Of a DNA stretch of 64,000 nt, positions 35,301 to 47,300 are shown one piece after another. Under the pieces are notes generated by a model, which saw only the letters and a program-made list of their open reading frames with translations, was not told the origin of the DNA and did no database searches. Position 1 is the first letter of the stretch; each line of letters opens with the position of its first letter. The translations under genes and the position numbers were made by a program. This DNA is from Monarcha castaneiventris obscurior. Taxonomy: Eukaryota > Chordata > Aves > Passeriformes > Monarchidae. The stretch spans positions 56,224,147 through 56,288,146 of the forward strand of contig JAMPIT010000894.1 in the NCBI GenBank assembly GCA_026261815.1. Direction: 5' to 3'.

Positions 35301-38300
35301 AGAGGAAGCTTTGGAATGCATAAAAAAGTCACAAAATTTAGGCTGTCAAAATTTTGGGATATGTTAGTCTTCATCCCGTTCCAGTTACTACATTTTGCTT
35401 GTTTATATTCCTGTGGATCAAGTTCCAAAAAATACTAGTAACTTGCAGCATCTGTAAACTGGTTTTTCCCCAGCCCACCATAATTTCTTTGCACTGTAAT
35501 TGGGAACATAAATAATGCATTAATGAAGAAAATAAGCAATAGGTTTTAATTTATTTTTAGAAGACTGTTTTGAAGCAATTTTGGATGTGTCAGTTTATTC
35601 AGTTTGCCATTCCTCTGTTTTTCCTGTTAATATGGTCAGAAGGTAATAAGGTACTGAAGTATGTTTGAGTAAAGGAAACTAGGAGAAAAGTGGGAGAGAG
35701 GAAAAACAGCTTTCACTGAAACTTAGGGAAATTCTGTGAACATTTTAAATTTGAGGGAAAATACTTTGAATTTGGGGGAATAAGAAATCATGTGAAGGAT
35801 TCACACAAGGGAGCTACTCCTAATTGCCCCAGCCTTTTGGGTTCCTGGAGAATTGCAGAAAGGTTTGGGGAACGCTGAGGGGAAAAAATAAGAAACCAGA
35901 GGTGCATCTGTCAGCTAAGAAGATGTGGAGAGCAGTTGTTTCCTTCTCGACTTCATGTAGTATTCATGGATTTCCACTGACCTGGGGTGGGCCAGGAACT
36001 GTTAAAATGCTGGATTGCCACCAATGCATTTAAATAATTCTTAAATAAAACATACAACCCCAACAGAACCTAAATATAGAATTTAATGCTATCTGAATAC
36101 CAGTTTTTGCTCTCAGCTGTTGAATGACATTTCTCATTCCTCAATGTTTGGTTAGAATTTGCTGCACGAAAGAATACTCTTAAATAAAGAATTTTTAAAA
36201 TACTGAATACTTGCTTTATGGTCTTTGTGGTTCTTTTCCTCAGAGAAAAAATGGCTCAGGCATATGATTTTGCTCTGGATAAGATTGGCATGGAAATCAT
36301 GTCATACCAGGTATGTTTTTTTAATCAAAACACAGTTTATTTCTAACTTTATGACAAGTACAGCTAAACATTGGTTTCACTATATGTACTATTTTTTCTC
36401 ACCTAGATCTGGGTGGATTACATCAATTTTTTGAAAGGCGTGTAAGTACCTTAAAATAACTTTTTTAAAACTCGGTTAATGTAATGCTGATGTTCCTGCC
36501 AGTTGTGACCTGTAATAGCTGACATTGGTGTCTCTCTCCCCACTGTTTAGAGAAGCAGTAGGATCTTATGCAGAAAACCAGAGGATCACAGCTGTCCGTA
36601 GGGTTTACCAGCGTGGTTGTGTGAATCCCATGATAAACATAGAGCAGCTCTGGAGAGATTATAACAAATACGAAGAGGTAATCAACAACGTGATTCTTTG
36701 TGACATTAAGAAAGAAATAATTGTCATGTAATCAAATATGGTGCCCAAACTATATCCACTAAATAAGCATGTATAAAAAAGATGACCAGCAGTATAAACA
36801 TATTTTGCGTGTGCAGTATGTACCAACTCCTGTTGCAAAACTCTACAGGTGCCTGAGTGATTTTTTAATTTATTTCAAATACATACATTTGACTGTCCCA
36901 TTTCCCAGCTGGCCCAGTGGAGTTGCTAGTGAGTGAGTGAGATATCACTGTCCTCAGCGATGGAGCTGGAGCTCATCGGCTGGCAGTGAGGGCTTCTGCC
37001 CCAAGGAGGCACTCCCCTCCTTTACTTAGAGTCAAACAGGGTCAAATGGCATTCAGCTGGGATGGTTTAGACTTCCTCCACAGCATTACATTGCATGGTT
37101 TCAGTGCTTAAAAATGCTCCTCACCATCCTTCACCTGAAGCCATTCCAGCACCCCTTCAGGTGAGTCTGCTCCCACACTGCCTTCAGCCTGTGTAACCTC
37201 AGCTCACTGGCCTTGCAGGCCAATTTGTAGCTTCACCTTTAGAGTGTGTTTTAAAACACATCTGGTGACCAACCAGCCCCAGTCAGCAGTGGTGTGATTG
37301 CAAAGCTGGTGTGGATGCCCTCGTGCTCAGCACTGCCAAGCAGGGAGGCTCATACAGCACTCATCCTGCTGGTTGTGCATAGGTGTGGTCACTGTGGGTC
37401 ACTGTGCCCCAAGCAGGAAAGAAGGGCCAGTTTCTCTTTCCTTGTTGCTAATTATGCAAGTTGTGAGCTTGGTGCCCTCTCAGGTTAATAAGGCCACAGT
37501 GCTTAGCTGGTGGGAGAACCTCTGGGTGGGAGAACTCCAGGCACCCCCAGCCACGAGTGTTTACCATGGCAGCTCATTGCCCCATAGGTGTCTGGGGACA
37601 CCACAGACAGCCTGCTGTCACCAGGGAGGGTACCCAGGACACGCTGCCTCCAGTGTAGGAAAATCCCAAACACAGCTTCCCCATAAACCCTCCCACACAG
37701 CAAGTGAAGGCTGTCGCTGCTGGTTCCTGCTGCTTTCGTTATCCATAGGGAGACTGCCAAAGCAATGGCTCAACCCTGTCCAGTTTCCAGTTGAGGCAGC
37801 TCTGGCTGACACCTGCAACTCCAAGCAGTCCCTCAGGCTGTTCCAAGGTGCTGGAAGCTGAGGGCCGGCACTGCTCAGAAACAGGTTCTGCCTGTCCTGT
37901 TCTGGACTCGAGGGAAGGGCTGCTGCTCACGGGTGTCCTGGCACAGGGAAATGCTCCTCACCAGGAGGGCTCTTTGAGGGGAAGGTGATTCCCCATGTCA
38001 GTAGTCCAACAACACAGAGACCTCAGGCAGGTCTCAGTATGGAAAGTTATTGGCAATTTGCTGTAATTCAAGTACTCTCAAGCTTCCCTTTAGCCCAGCT
38101 GTAGCCACCAGGTAACAATACCAGCCTGTCAGTCACCAGTCCTTAATGAACTAAATGGTCAGAAGTGGCAGAGCTCTTAGGGAGACCTGTCTCTCAGTGA
38201 CAACGTGACAGTCTGGCTCACAAAGCCACATGGCTGCTGAGCTGGGAGTGCATCCCAGGAGAATCCTGCTGCATCCTCATCCCGGGTTAACTGGGGCATT

Positions 38301-41300
38301 GCTGGGTTTGTGTGCTACCTGGCCCAGATTGCTATCCCAGACAGTGCCTTTGCTTCCCAGCTTGGGTGCTTTTGCACTCAGACTGAAAGCTCTGCGCAGC
38401 TTCTGCAAAGTCTTGGCAAGCCACGCCAGCAAAATCCCAGACACAGGCAGCAGCCAAAGGGTGGCTGCTTTTCCTGCCTAAGGGTCATCCTCTGAGGTTT
38501 TGTTCTTGCCAGGACCTGTGACCAGGGCCTGGCTGCCCCCAGCCTCTGCTGGTCTTGCTCAGCAGCACGGCAGAGCCCTCTGTATGTGTGCAGTCCTGAA
38601 GGGGTGTCACACAGTGCTGACACATCTCAGGTCTCAGCTGACAAAGGTACACCTGTGGCAGGGTGTGTGTTGAATAGAGCCTCTTCTAAGAGCTGTCAGT
38701 TACTTCAGGATCACAGGAGGAGGCAGTGCTTTGAGCCTGGAGGTCAATCTCTGGTATTCCTTGTACAATAATATCAAATTGCTCATGTGCTGTCTTGTCT
38801 TCACCTGGTGAGCAGCAAGGCAGGGAGCTGTCACCGACCATCATTTAAGAGCAAAATTGTAAATCACAAATACATTCTTCTCACTTTCACCCACAACAGT
38901 TCATGTGAAAGTCATTGTATTTTTGAAAGTAATTAAAAATATGCTGAGGTGCTTTAGGTCAGTTGAATTTTAGTAATGAGTTTATCCTTTGATATAGGTT
39001 CTTGCCCATACATTTATTAGGTGAAATAAACATTTTGAGATTGGTATTTTAAAGTAACTTTGTCCTTGCTCACTTTTGCATCCCCTTTCAAGCTCTTTCC
39101 TGTATAAAATAAGATGCACTGTTTCCAAAGTGAAATTGCACATTCCCAATTCCTTTTTTCCTCCTCCAGGGCATCAATATCCACTTAGCTAAGAAGATGA
39201 TTGAGGACAGGAGTAGAGATTATATGAATGCACGACGTGTGGCAAAGGTACAACCTTCTGTTGACTTTTCTTTGTTCTATTTAATTCTACAAACGAGCAT
39301 TAAACTTGGTTCTCACTTCAAATAAAAGTGCGTCAAACTAGTAAGGTTGGTATGCTGAAATATTTGTATTTGTTTTAGAAAGCATAACCTAAAGTAAATG
39401 TTCAATGTGTTTAAATCTGCTCTTCACAACATTGCTTCTGTTTCAGGAATATGAGACAGTGATGAAAGGCCTGGACCGCAACGCTCCCTCTGTTCCTCCC
39501 CAAAACACCCCCCAGGAGGCTCAGCAGGTGGACATGTGGAAGAAGTACATCCAGTGGGAAAAGAGCAACCCTCTACGGACAGAAGATCAAACTCTCATAA
39601 CAAAAAGAGGTAATTAGGTGTTGGGCTCGGACATAGAGAATTGTATCTCTTGGCTCCAGCATAAGTAATTATGTGATTTGGTGTTCAGGGATCGTGCTGG
39701 AGTAGAAGTTGATCAAGTTTTTTGAATTGTGTCGGTGTTTTCTTTAGAAAAAAACAATCCAGATTTTGCTAAAGGCAAGCTGAAAGTGTTAAATGGATTT
39801 GGGGAGACAGTGCTATAGTCATGTGCCACTGAACCTCTAGTGCAGGTCAGGAAACAGTAGCTTGCAGCCTGATTTTATGGCTGATATTGAATGAGCTGTG
39901 CTTCTTCCTCTGTGGACAAGGCATGTTTTAGCTGCTGGTTACAATTCACAAAGTTCCTGGCAATATAAAAGAACTGCAGCAGTGATCATTGTATTCAAAG
40001 CCAGTTAGTGTTGATGTTGTCTGATTCATTTGATGATTTTTGTATTTCATACTTGGGTTGTGCAAGGTGGTACCGTTTACAAGGAATGTTTGTTGCACGT
40101 TTTGCCCACAGTGATGTTTGCCTATGAGCAGTGTCTGCTGGTGCTGGGCCATCACCCAGACATCTGGTATGAAGCAGCTCAGTACCTCGAGCAGTCCAGT
40201 AAGCTGCTGGCTGAGAAAGGGGTAAGCTGCCAGCCACTGGTTTTCTCTTATTTCCTTGCTTTGACATGGAGGAATGTCAATTTTTCCTCAGAATCAAGGA
40301 GGGGGATGTGAAAAATATTTAGCACCGTAAGTTGTGACATGTTCAGGATTTTTAAATGGGGAGATTAAAAATTTTTAAAAATAACGTCTGGGTTTTAGAT
40401 TAGAATTGTGAAAAACTGTTTCAATCTTGGCCAGTTTTAGACTTGGGGGATTTTTTGGGCCTGATTTTGTGATTCCTTAAGTACTGGAGAGATGATTATC
40501 TCTTTGTTGGAGCACTGAATGGAAATTCACTGGGACTTGTCACAAATAGAAGACTTTCCGTAAATTGGCCTTCGTTGTCACAGATGCTGAACTATTATTA
40601 TACTTACTTTATAACAGGACATGAACAATGCTAAACTTTTCAGTGATGAGGCTGCTAATATTTATGAAAGAGCAATCAGCACTTTATTAAAGAAGAATAT
40701 GCTTCTTTATTTTGCATATGCAGATTATGAAGAGGTGAGTAAAAATAGTGATGTACTGACGTTAAAATCCAAATACATCTCCCATTAATAATGTAATTTA
40801 TTTGAAACATCCTGAGTACACAAAATTCTGTAGAATTAATTTACTGATTCTTCTAGCCTTATTCTCACTCAGTGTTTCTGAGATGGAGCTGACAAAATGG
40901 AGAGGAAAAGCCCATAGTAACACATAGTATGTGTTACAAAAGTTTTGAAAATCTACTGTCTTTCCATTTAAATACTGACTATATTTCTGAAATTATTATA
41001 AGGGTGAAATGCTTACAAATTTCCTCTTCCCAGAGCATCAGCTTCTTCACTTTTGAAATGGGCATAAAGGGCACCTTTCCTGTGGGATTCTTGGGGAGTT
41101 GATGTTTGTGTTGGCACAGCAGTGACAGAAGATGGGAGCCACCTTTCTCTGGAGAAATCTCTTTACCCAGGCCACCACCTCACTGTGCAGCCTCCACAAG
41201 GAGCAGTGCCCCAGTGGTGCTTATTCCACCAGGAATAAAGGCTGTTTCCCACTGGTCACATGAGAACTGTGGAGTCCTCTGCAGGGTGTATTTTGCCCAC

Positions 41301-44300
41301 TTCTTTTATCATGAAAGAATCTTTGCAGGAGGAACTTCAGGACAACAGGGGAGAAAAAGCCCTTGCCTTTAACAGAAAAATCCTTCCTTGGTTTTCAGCG
41401 CAGCCTCCTGTATGCTAAGTGTCCTCATTTTCCAAGGCTGCACAGTACAGCCTGGAGGGCTGCAGCTGGCAGGGAACAGAATGGATTATTGGAAATGTGC
41501 AGGTTGGAGAGTTAAGAAGGTGGTTTTCCTGCCTATCTGCACATTACTTTTAGACAGAGGTAAAGGATACAGTCTTTTTATGCCAAATACCTCCAATGGC
41601 AGTTCTGCTGCAGTATTACTACATTAGAAAAAAGACTTTAGAGACTCCTGAAAAGCATGTATGTAACCATTAGTGGGAAATTAATGTGGGAAGCAAAAAA
41701 TGTCTGCACAGGACAGAAAATGTATCTGAGTAAAGGGGCTGACATACACAGTGTTCAGCCAGGGAAAACAGAAACAGGAAAATTCTAGTTTTGTCTTCAG
41801 CCTGAGTTTTGCATTCTGAGAGCTGATCTGGAATGGAGTTACCAAGCAGTGTGTGTTTCCTTTCACTTAGAGCCGGATGAAGTATGAGAAGGTGCACAGC
41901 ATCTATAACCGGCTCCTGGCCATCGAGGACATCGATCCCACGCTGGTAAGATCATCCTCAGTGTCTCCACATCTCCGTGGATTGTCACCCAATGCATGCA
42001 GAGAATGGGGAAGTACTTACAGGAGTTCCTTGGGTCACAGGCATGATGGAGCAGAAGGAGTACTGAGATGGCAGAATTAGATTAAAATGTTGGCAAGATT
42101 GATAATTACAGTCTTTAATCCATTTAAATACCCTAAGTCATGTGCACTTTCCTCCTCTGTCTCTTTTACACAGTCTTTTACAACAAGTAATGAAGATAAA
42201 AGATATAAAAGATTTCATAACCATCCTGTGGCCATGTAGGTTGTAAATAAATCTGTAATGCACCATATAAGTATGAGAGTGCTGCTGTACCTCTGCTGAA
42301 GTGACACAGTAGACATTGTTCATATGCCAGCTGTGGTAGTGCTGCACAAGTGGTGTCAGAAGTAAGCTGCCCTCAAAAAGTTATTTAGTTTATTATAAAC
42401 AGACACAACAAAGCGTGAGAAGGCAAAAGGTGTGAGGTCTAACAGTAAACAAATGTCAGTGTCAGAGGAGAGGTATCCATTTACCTACGCTTTCCATTCT
42501 TTAGAGACACATCATAATGCTTCCCAAAGGCACATTTTGTGGGAAACCATGTACCGGTTCCTCCTGCTTGAGGAATGCTGGTGTTTGTGATCAAATTCAG
42601 AGTGGAGTGAAGGAAAGTTGAATCCCAAAGAAATGCAAATCACAAATTGGCCGCTGAATTAAGTAGCACATTCATTATTTCCTTGATCAGGTAATAATAC
42701 TTGCAGGCAGGATGATTTGTATCTTGGATTGTATAATGTACAGTAAAATGCTCCATCAGGCCTTTTGGCTGTTCCTTGGCTTTATGGATATCTTAACTTT
42801 ATTGGAAAGTTACCATTTCTACAAATGAAGGCACCAGCTTATGTAAATTACATTCATCTCCTTACCTCCCCTTCCTTGAAAAATCTGTGTATTAACTACC
42901 ATCTTTTCATGGGATCAGTCTTAGGTGTATTCCTTTTTCTTATTAAAAAAAAAAATCTATAAAAGGTTTGCCTTGGTATTTAAAGCAAAACAACACAGAG
43001 GCACAGGACAGCCTTGTTTCTATTACGTTTTATTTGCTGTATTTTGTGAGTCAAGATTATTTCAGATGTAGTAAAAAACTTAATGGTATCCTGGTACTCT
43101 TTGTTAGCACTGATGCTATTTAAATATTAATGTGCACCTCAGGTTTATATCCAGTACATGAAATTTGCAAGGCGAGCAGAAGGCATTAAATCCGGAAGGA
43201 CAATATTTAAGAAAGCCAGAGAGGATGCCCGGACCCGCCACCATGTCTATGTTACTGCAGCTTTAATGGAGTATTATTGTAGTAAGGTAATCCCAGGTGC
43301 TCACCCTGATCCTAAACAAGCCTCAGGAGGGTGCACAGCTCACTGAAGCTAATAACGTTTTTTTTTTCCCCCCAATGTTTGCAGGATAAGTCTGTGGCCT
43401 TTAAGATTTTTGAGCTAGGGCTGAAAAAATATGGGGACATTCCAGAATATGTACTGGCATATATCGACTACCTTTCCCACCTTAATGGTAAGCTTCAAGC
43501 TTTGAGAGGTCTAATGAAGCATTACTCTGCCTTCACTGTGAGTTTCGGTCCAGGCCAAGTTCTTGGTATTTAAATTCTTCTTGAAGAGCAATGAAACCTC
43601 TTCATGAAGCTCAGCAGTTAATCTGAAAACAAAACCTGCTGGTTGGTCCGTACCGAAGCTCCAGAAGTACGGTGACATTAAATCTTGATTCTGCTGAAGA
43701 GAGAAGAGTGAACTTTGCAAATTGTAACTCACTGGCAGTGCAGGACTTTTACAGCATCTGCTGTGAACAGTGGGAACTACACTGAGGAGTCTAAACCCCG
43801 AGGAAAAAGATCTAAAGGAGTTTAAAATCAGCATGAGAGGCGTGAGGGATTATCTGGTCCTGACTAGAATTAATTGAAACCCATTCTCCTCAAGTAGATG
43901 AGATGAGCAAGATATAAAATCAATACTGTGCATATCAGTCCTGCTTGGAAATTGCTGGGGAGCTGCAATGGAAAGAGCAAGGCACAGGCACTGGGGCACA
44001 AGGGGCTGGGGAGACCTGGGCAGGAGGTGGAGGTGGTGGTGGAAGGTCTCTGGGTGAGATTCCCTGAGGCAGGGGCTGAATAGCCTTCTTAAAAAGAAAC
44101 CCAAGCTGCTGTGTGGATTCTGCAGCACCAGGCTCCATTCACCTCCTGTCAGACTGTAGTACCTTGGTTTTTCAGGCACTGGAAGTTTAAAGATTTTGAA
44201 TTTTTTCTCCTGTGAGCTGTAAACTTGAGAGATTTTTTCCAAGTTAAAGTATATTTAATTTTGAGATAAAGTATTGTGGGTCTGCATGAATATTAGCAAT

Positions 44301-47300
44301 GCCTTTCTGAGGTTGCTGTGAGATAAAATTATCTTAAAACTCACTAGTTTATAGCTCTATTTAATAACCCATCAGAACTCCTGAAACCCAGAATTGATCT
44401 CTGAACTCCTGTAAGTGTAAGAGGTGGTACAATGCACAGGGCAGGAGTTGGCAGTTTTAGGAGCAAACCCACCAACCACTCCATCCCCCCAGCAGGCAAC
44501 TTACCGAGACTGACTACTTGTTGGGAACCAGGTCTAATACTTTTGGGAGGACTTCTGAGGAATATACAAGTGTATTAATACTGCCCTGATTTAAAAAGGA
44601 AGTAATGAATTGAAAGGCCAAATTTAAATTTACCGAGATATGCTATTCAGATAATTTTTAATATTGGATAAAACCCCCAGAAATCCTGAAGAGATGCCAA
44701 GCAATAGCTGTGCTGTTATAAAAGAACATGTATTAGGATCAGTTTGTCACTATCAATAAAAACAGACTTTCAAAGAATGAATTCACAGTGGAATTTACAT
44801 CAGTAAAGTTTTATGTGGGCATTCAGATCTCTTTTTATACTTACTGAAATTAAAATCTATGAAATTCAGCCTTATATTTAATTCAATGTACACATTTCTT
44901 TGAATGGACATATTTGAAATTGTCTTTAATATGTTTTACTCAGTGTGATTTTTTTCCTTCTGTTTTTAAAGAGGACAACAATACAAGAGTTTTGTTTGAA
45001 CGTGTTTTAACTTCAGGGAGCCTTCCACCTGAGAAATCTGGGTAGGTCTGCAAAAGCAGTTTCACTGCACTGGAAAAGATACATAACCCCTTTCAACCAT
45101 AAATATCTCAAAGAAATTAGAAACATGAACAGCAGGACAAAATTAGGTACAGATGTTCCTTCCCCTCTTCATGCTGTCCAAAATAGCAACAACTGTGACA
45201 GATTTGGGAAAGTCCCTATCCCACTTCTAGTGAAATTCATTAATTTATTGACTTTAAAACCTCACTGATGCAGGATTATTGAGGATAGAGTGCAAAATCC
45301 TCCTGTGCAGTAAGGGTGCAGTGGTCTGAGCAGAGAAGGTGAGTCAAGGATTTGTTGAGGAGGGTGCTGAGCATCTCCCAGCCATGAAAATAAAATAGAG
45401 AAAGAACCAGAAAGGACTTGGATTAACCACTCACTGCCATATTTTCATTGCTACTTCTTAAGTTTCTCAAAAAAAATGCTCACCAAATCCTTGCAGTCTG
45501 AGGGCTCACTTCACCATTATTCTGGTAGACAAAGGCATCAAAACTAAGGAATCAAATAAGGCACTGCTGTTCGTGTTCATTCTGCACTTTAGTTCTGATC
45601 TTTTGTGAGAAATACTTTTATGCCCATTTTAAAAGTGAGAAAACACAAGAACTTAAAAGCTAAACTTTCTTCAAAGTGAACTCCAAAGCTAAAACGAAAA
45701 TTGAATCAAGTCCAGAAATATGGTCAGATGTTGCTTAAGTTATATATGAGATTTTCCATGGAGAAATCAGCAGTAACTATATATATTTTGGGCTGCATAA
45801 AATTCTGAAGCGCTGCCTGTTGTGTTCTTGCCAGCTAGAATATGCTAGTCTGTGCAGAGGAACTGGATCATAATGCATGTTAAAAAGTCCTTCGCATATC
45901 AGGATCAGAGTGAAGCTCTGGGTACAGGATGAGCAGAGCATTTGATAAAAGCTCACCTCAAATGCTGAAATCCTTGACACCAGTAATCCTTTCCTTTCTG
46001 TAACAAAGTCCTTTGCAGCCCACTAAAGTGAAAGCTCTTACAGAAACGTGGAAGGTGCTGGGAGGGCCATGCCTGTGTTAGGTGCACCTAAAGTAAATAA
46101 TAGAAATGGCTGTACACTCCCAGCTGGCCTCCTTTGGGTCTGTCCTCTTGGGTGTTTTAGGTTGGGTTGTGCTCAGTAATCCTTCCTCCTTCGGTAACTG
46201 CCAGTGTCCCTGCTCTGTTCCAGGGAAATCTGGGCTCGGTTTTTAGCCTTTGAAAGTAACATTGGGGATCTGGCCAGCATACTGAAAGTGGAGAAACGGA
46301 GGTTTACAGCCTTCAAGGAAGAATATGAGGGCAAAGAAACAGCTCTGCTGGTGGACAGGTACAAGTTCATGGATCTGTACCCTTGCTCTGCCAGCGAGCT
46401 GAAGGCCCTTGGTTATAAGGTAAGTGGGTAAGAACACTTCAGTTCACTGTTGTTCTTTTCAGTCCCTGCAAACCTGAGCAATTCCTTGTTTAGGACTTGC
46501 CTTACAGTCCTTTCCCTTGCTAGAAAATCAGGTAAAACAGGCCTCCTCCTCCTCCTCCACCTGGTCTCATTGGGCAGCAAACTGCCAGGGGCCAAGGGCA
46601 GAAAGGAGCAAGGACTGTCAGTGACAGCTGCAACTTCGGGTATCCCTGGTTACCTCTCATCTTCCCATGGAAAATCGATGTGTTAATGCCATCACCACGT
46701 GGCTACAGGCCTCCACTTCACACTTGAGCCTGAGCTCCTTCAAAAACCAAGAATTCTTTGGGAAGTTTGTAGGATATGGTCATCTGTGTGAAACATGGCT
46801 GGCTGTCCTTCTGGCAAAGCTCCCCTGACTTCACTGGGAGCTGCATCAAACCCCACAGGCTGCAGTCCCAGTATTTGCTGTGAATGGCTGAAGAAAGGTC
46901 TTGGCAGGGATCAGTGGCTGCCTCTTTTTTCAGTTGTTTCTTAGGGCTAAAATGCTTTGGTGCTGTCATTTGGAGTTCAAAGTCTAGGCCAGACCCGTGT
47001 ATCTGGTGGTCTCTTGTTGTGTTTCTAACCATATGTATTTTAACTACTATTTCTGTCATGTAACACTCTGGGAAATCATTAGAACAGGACAAAACATTGG
47101 TTTACATTTTTTTAAGGCTGCCAGAGAAGCAGAAACAGCTGATTGCCATTTGCATGGACAGGAAGAGAGCCCTTGATCTGTGTCTCTAAAACAGTGCCTC
47201 AGCTTCCACTTACTTCTTACACAGAAAAGTCATTTATGAAAAATAGAGATGACATCAAAGTTAGCAAAGCAGCCAAATTGTTGGCCATCCCAGAGCTGTA

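Noticed and set aside
37298..37861. 187-codon + frame in the intron 8 block, considered as a retroviral gene
   Set aside because: No zinc knuckle, protease, reverse transcriptase or envelope motif; most likely a product of local composition.
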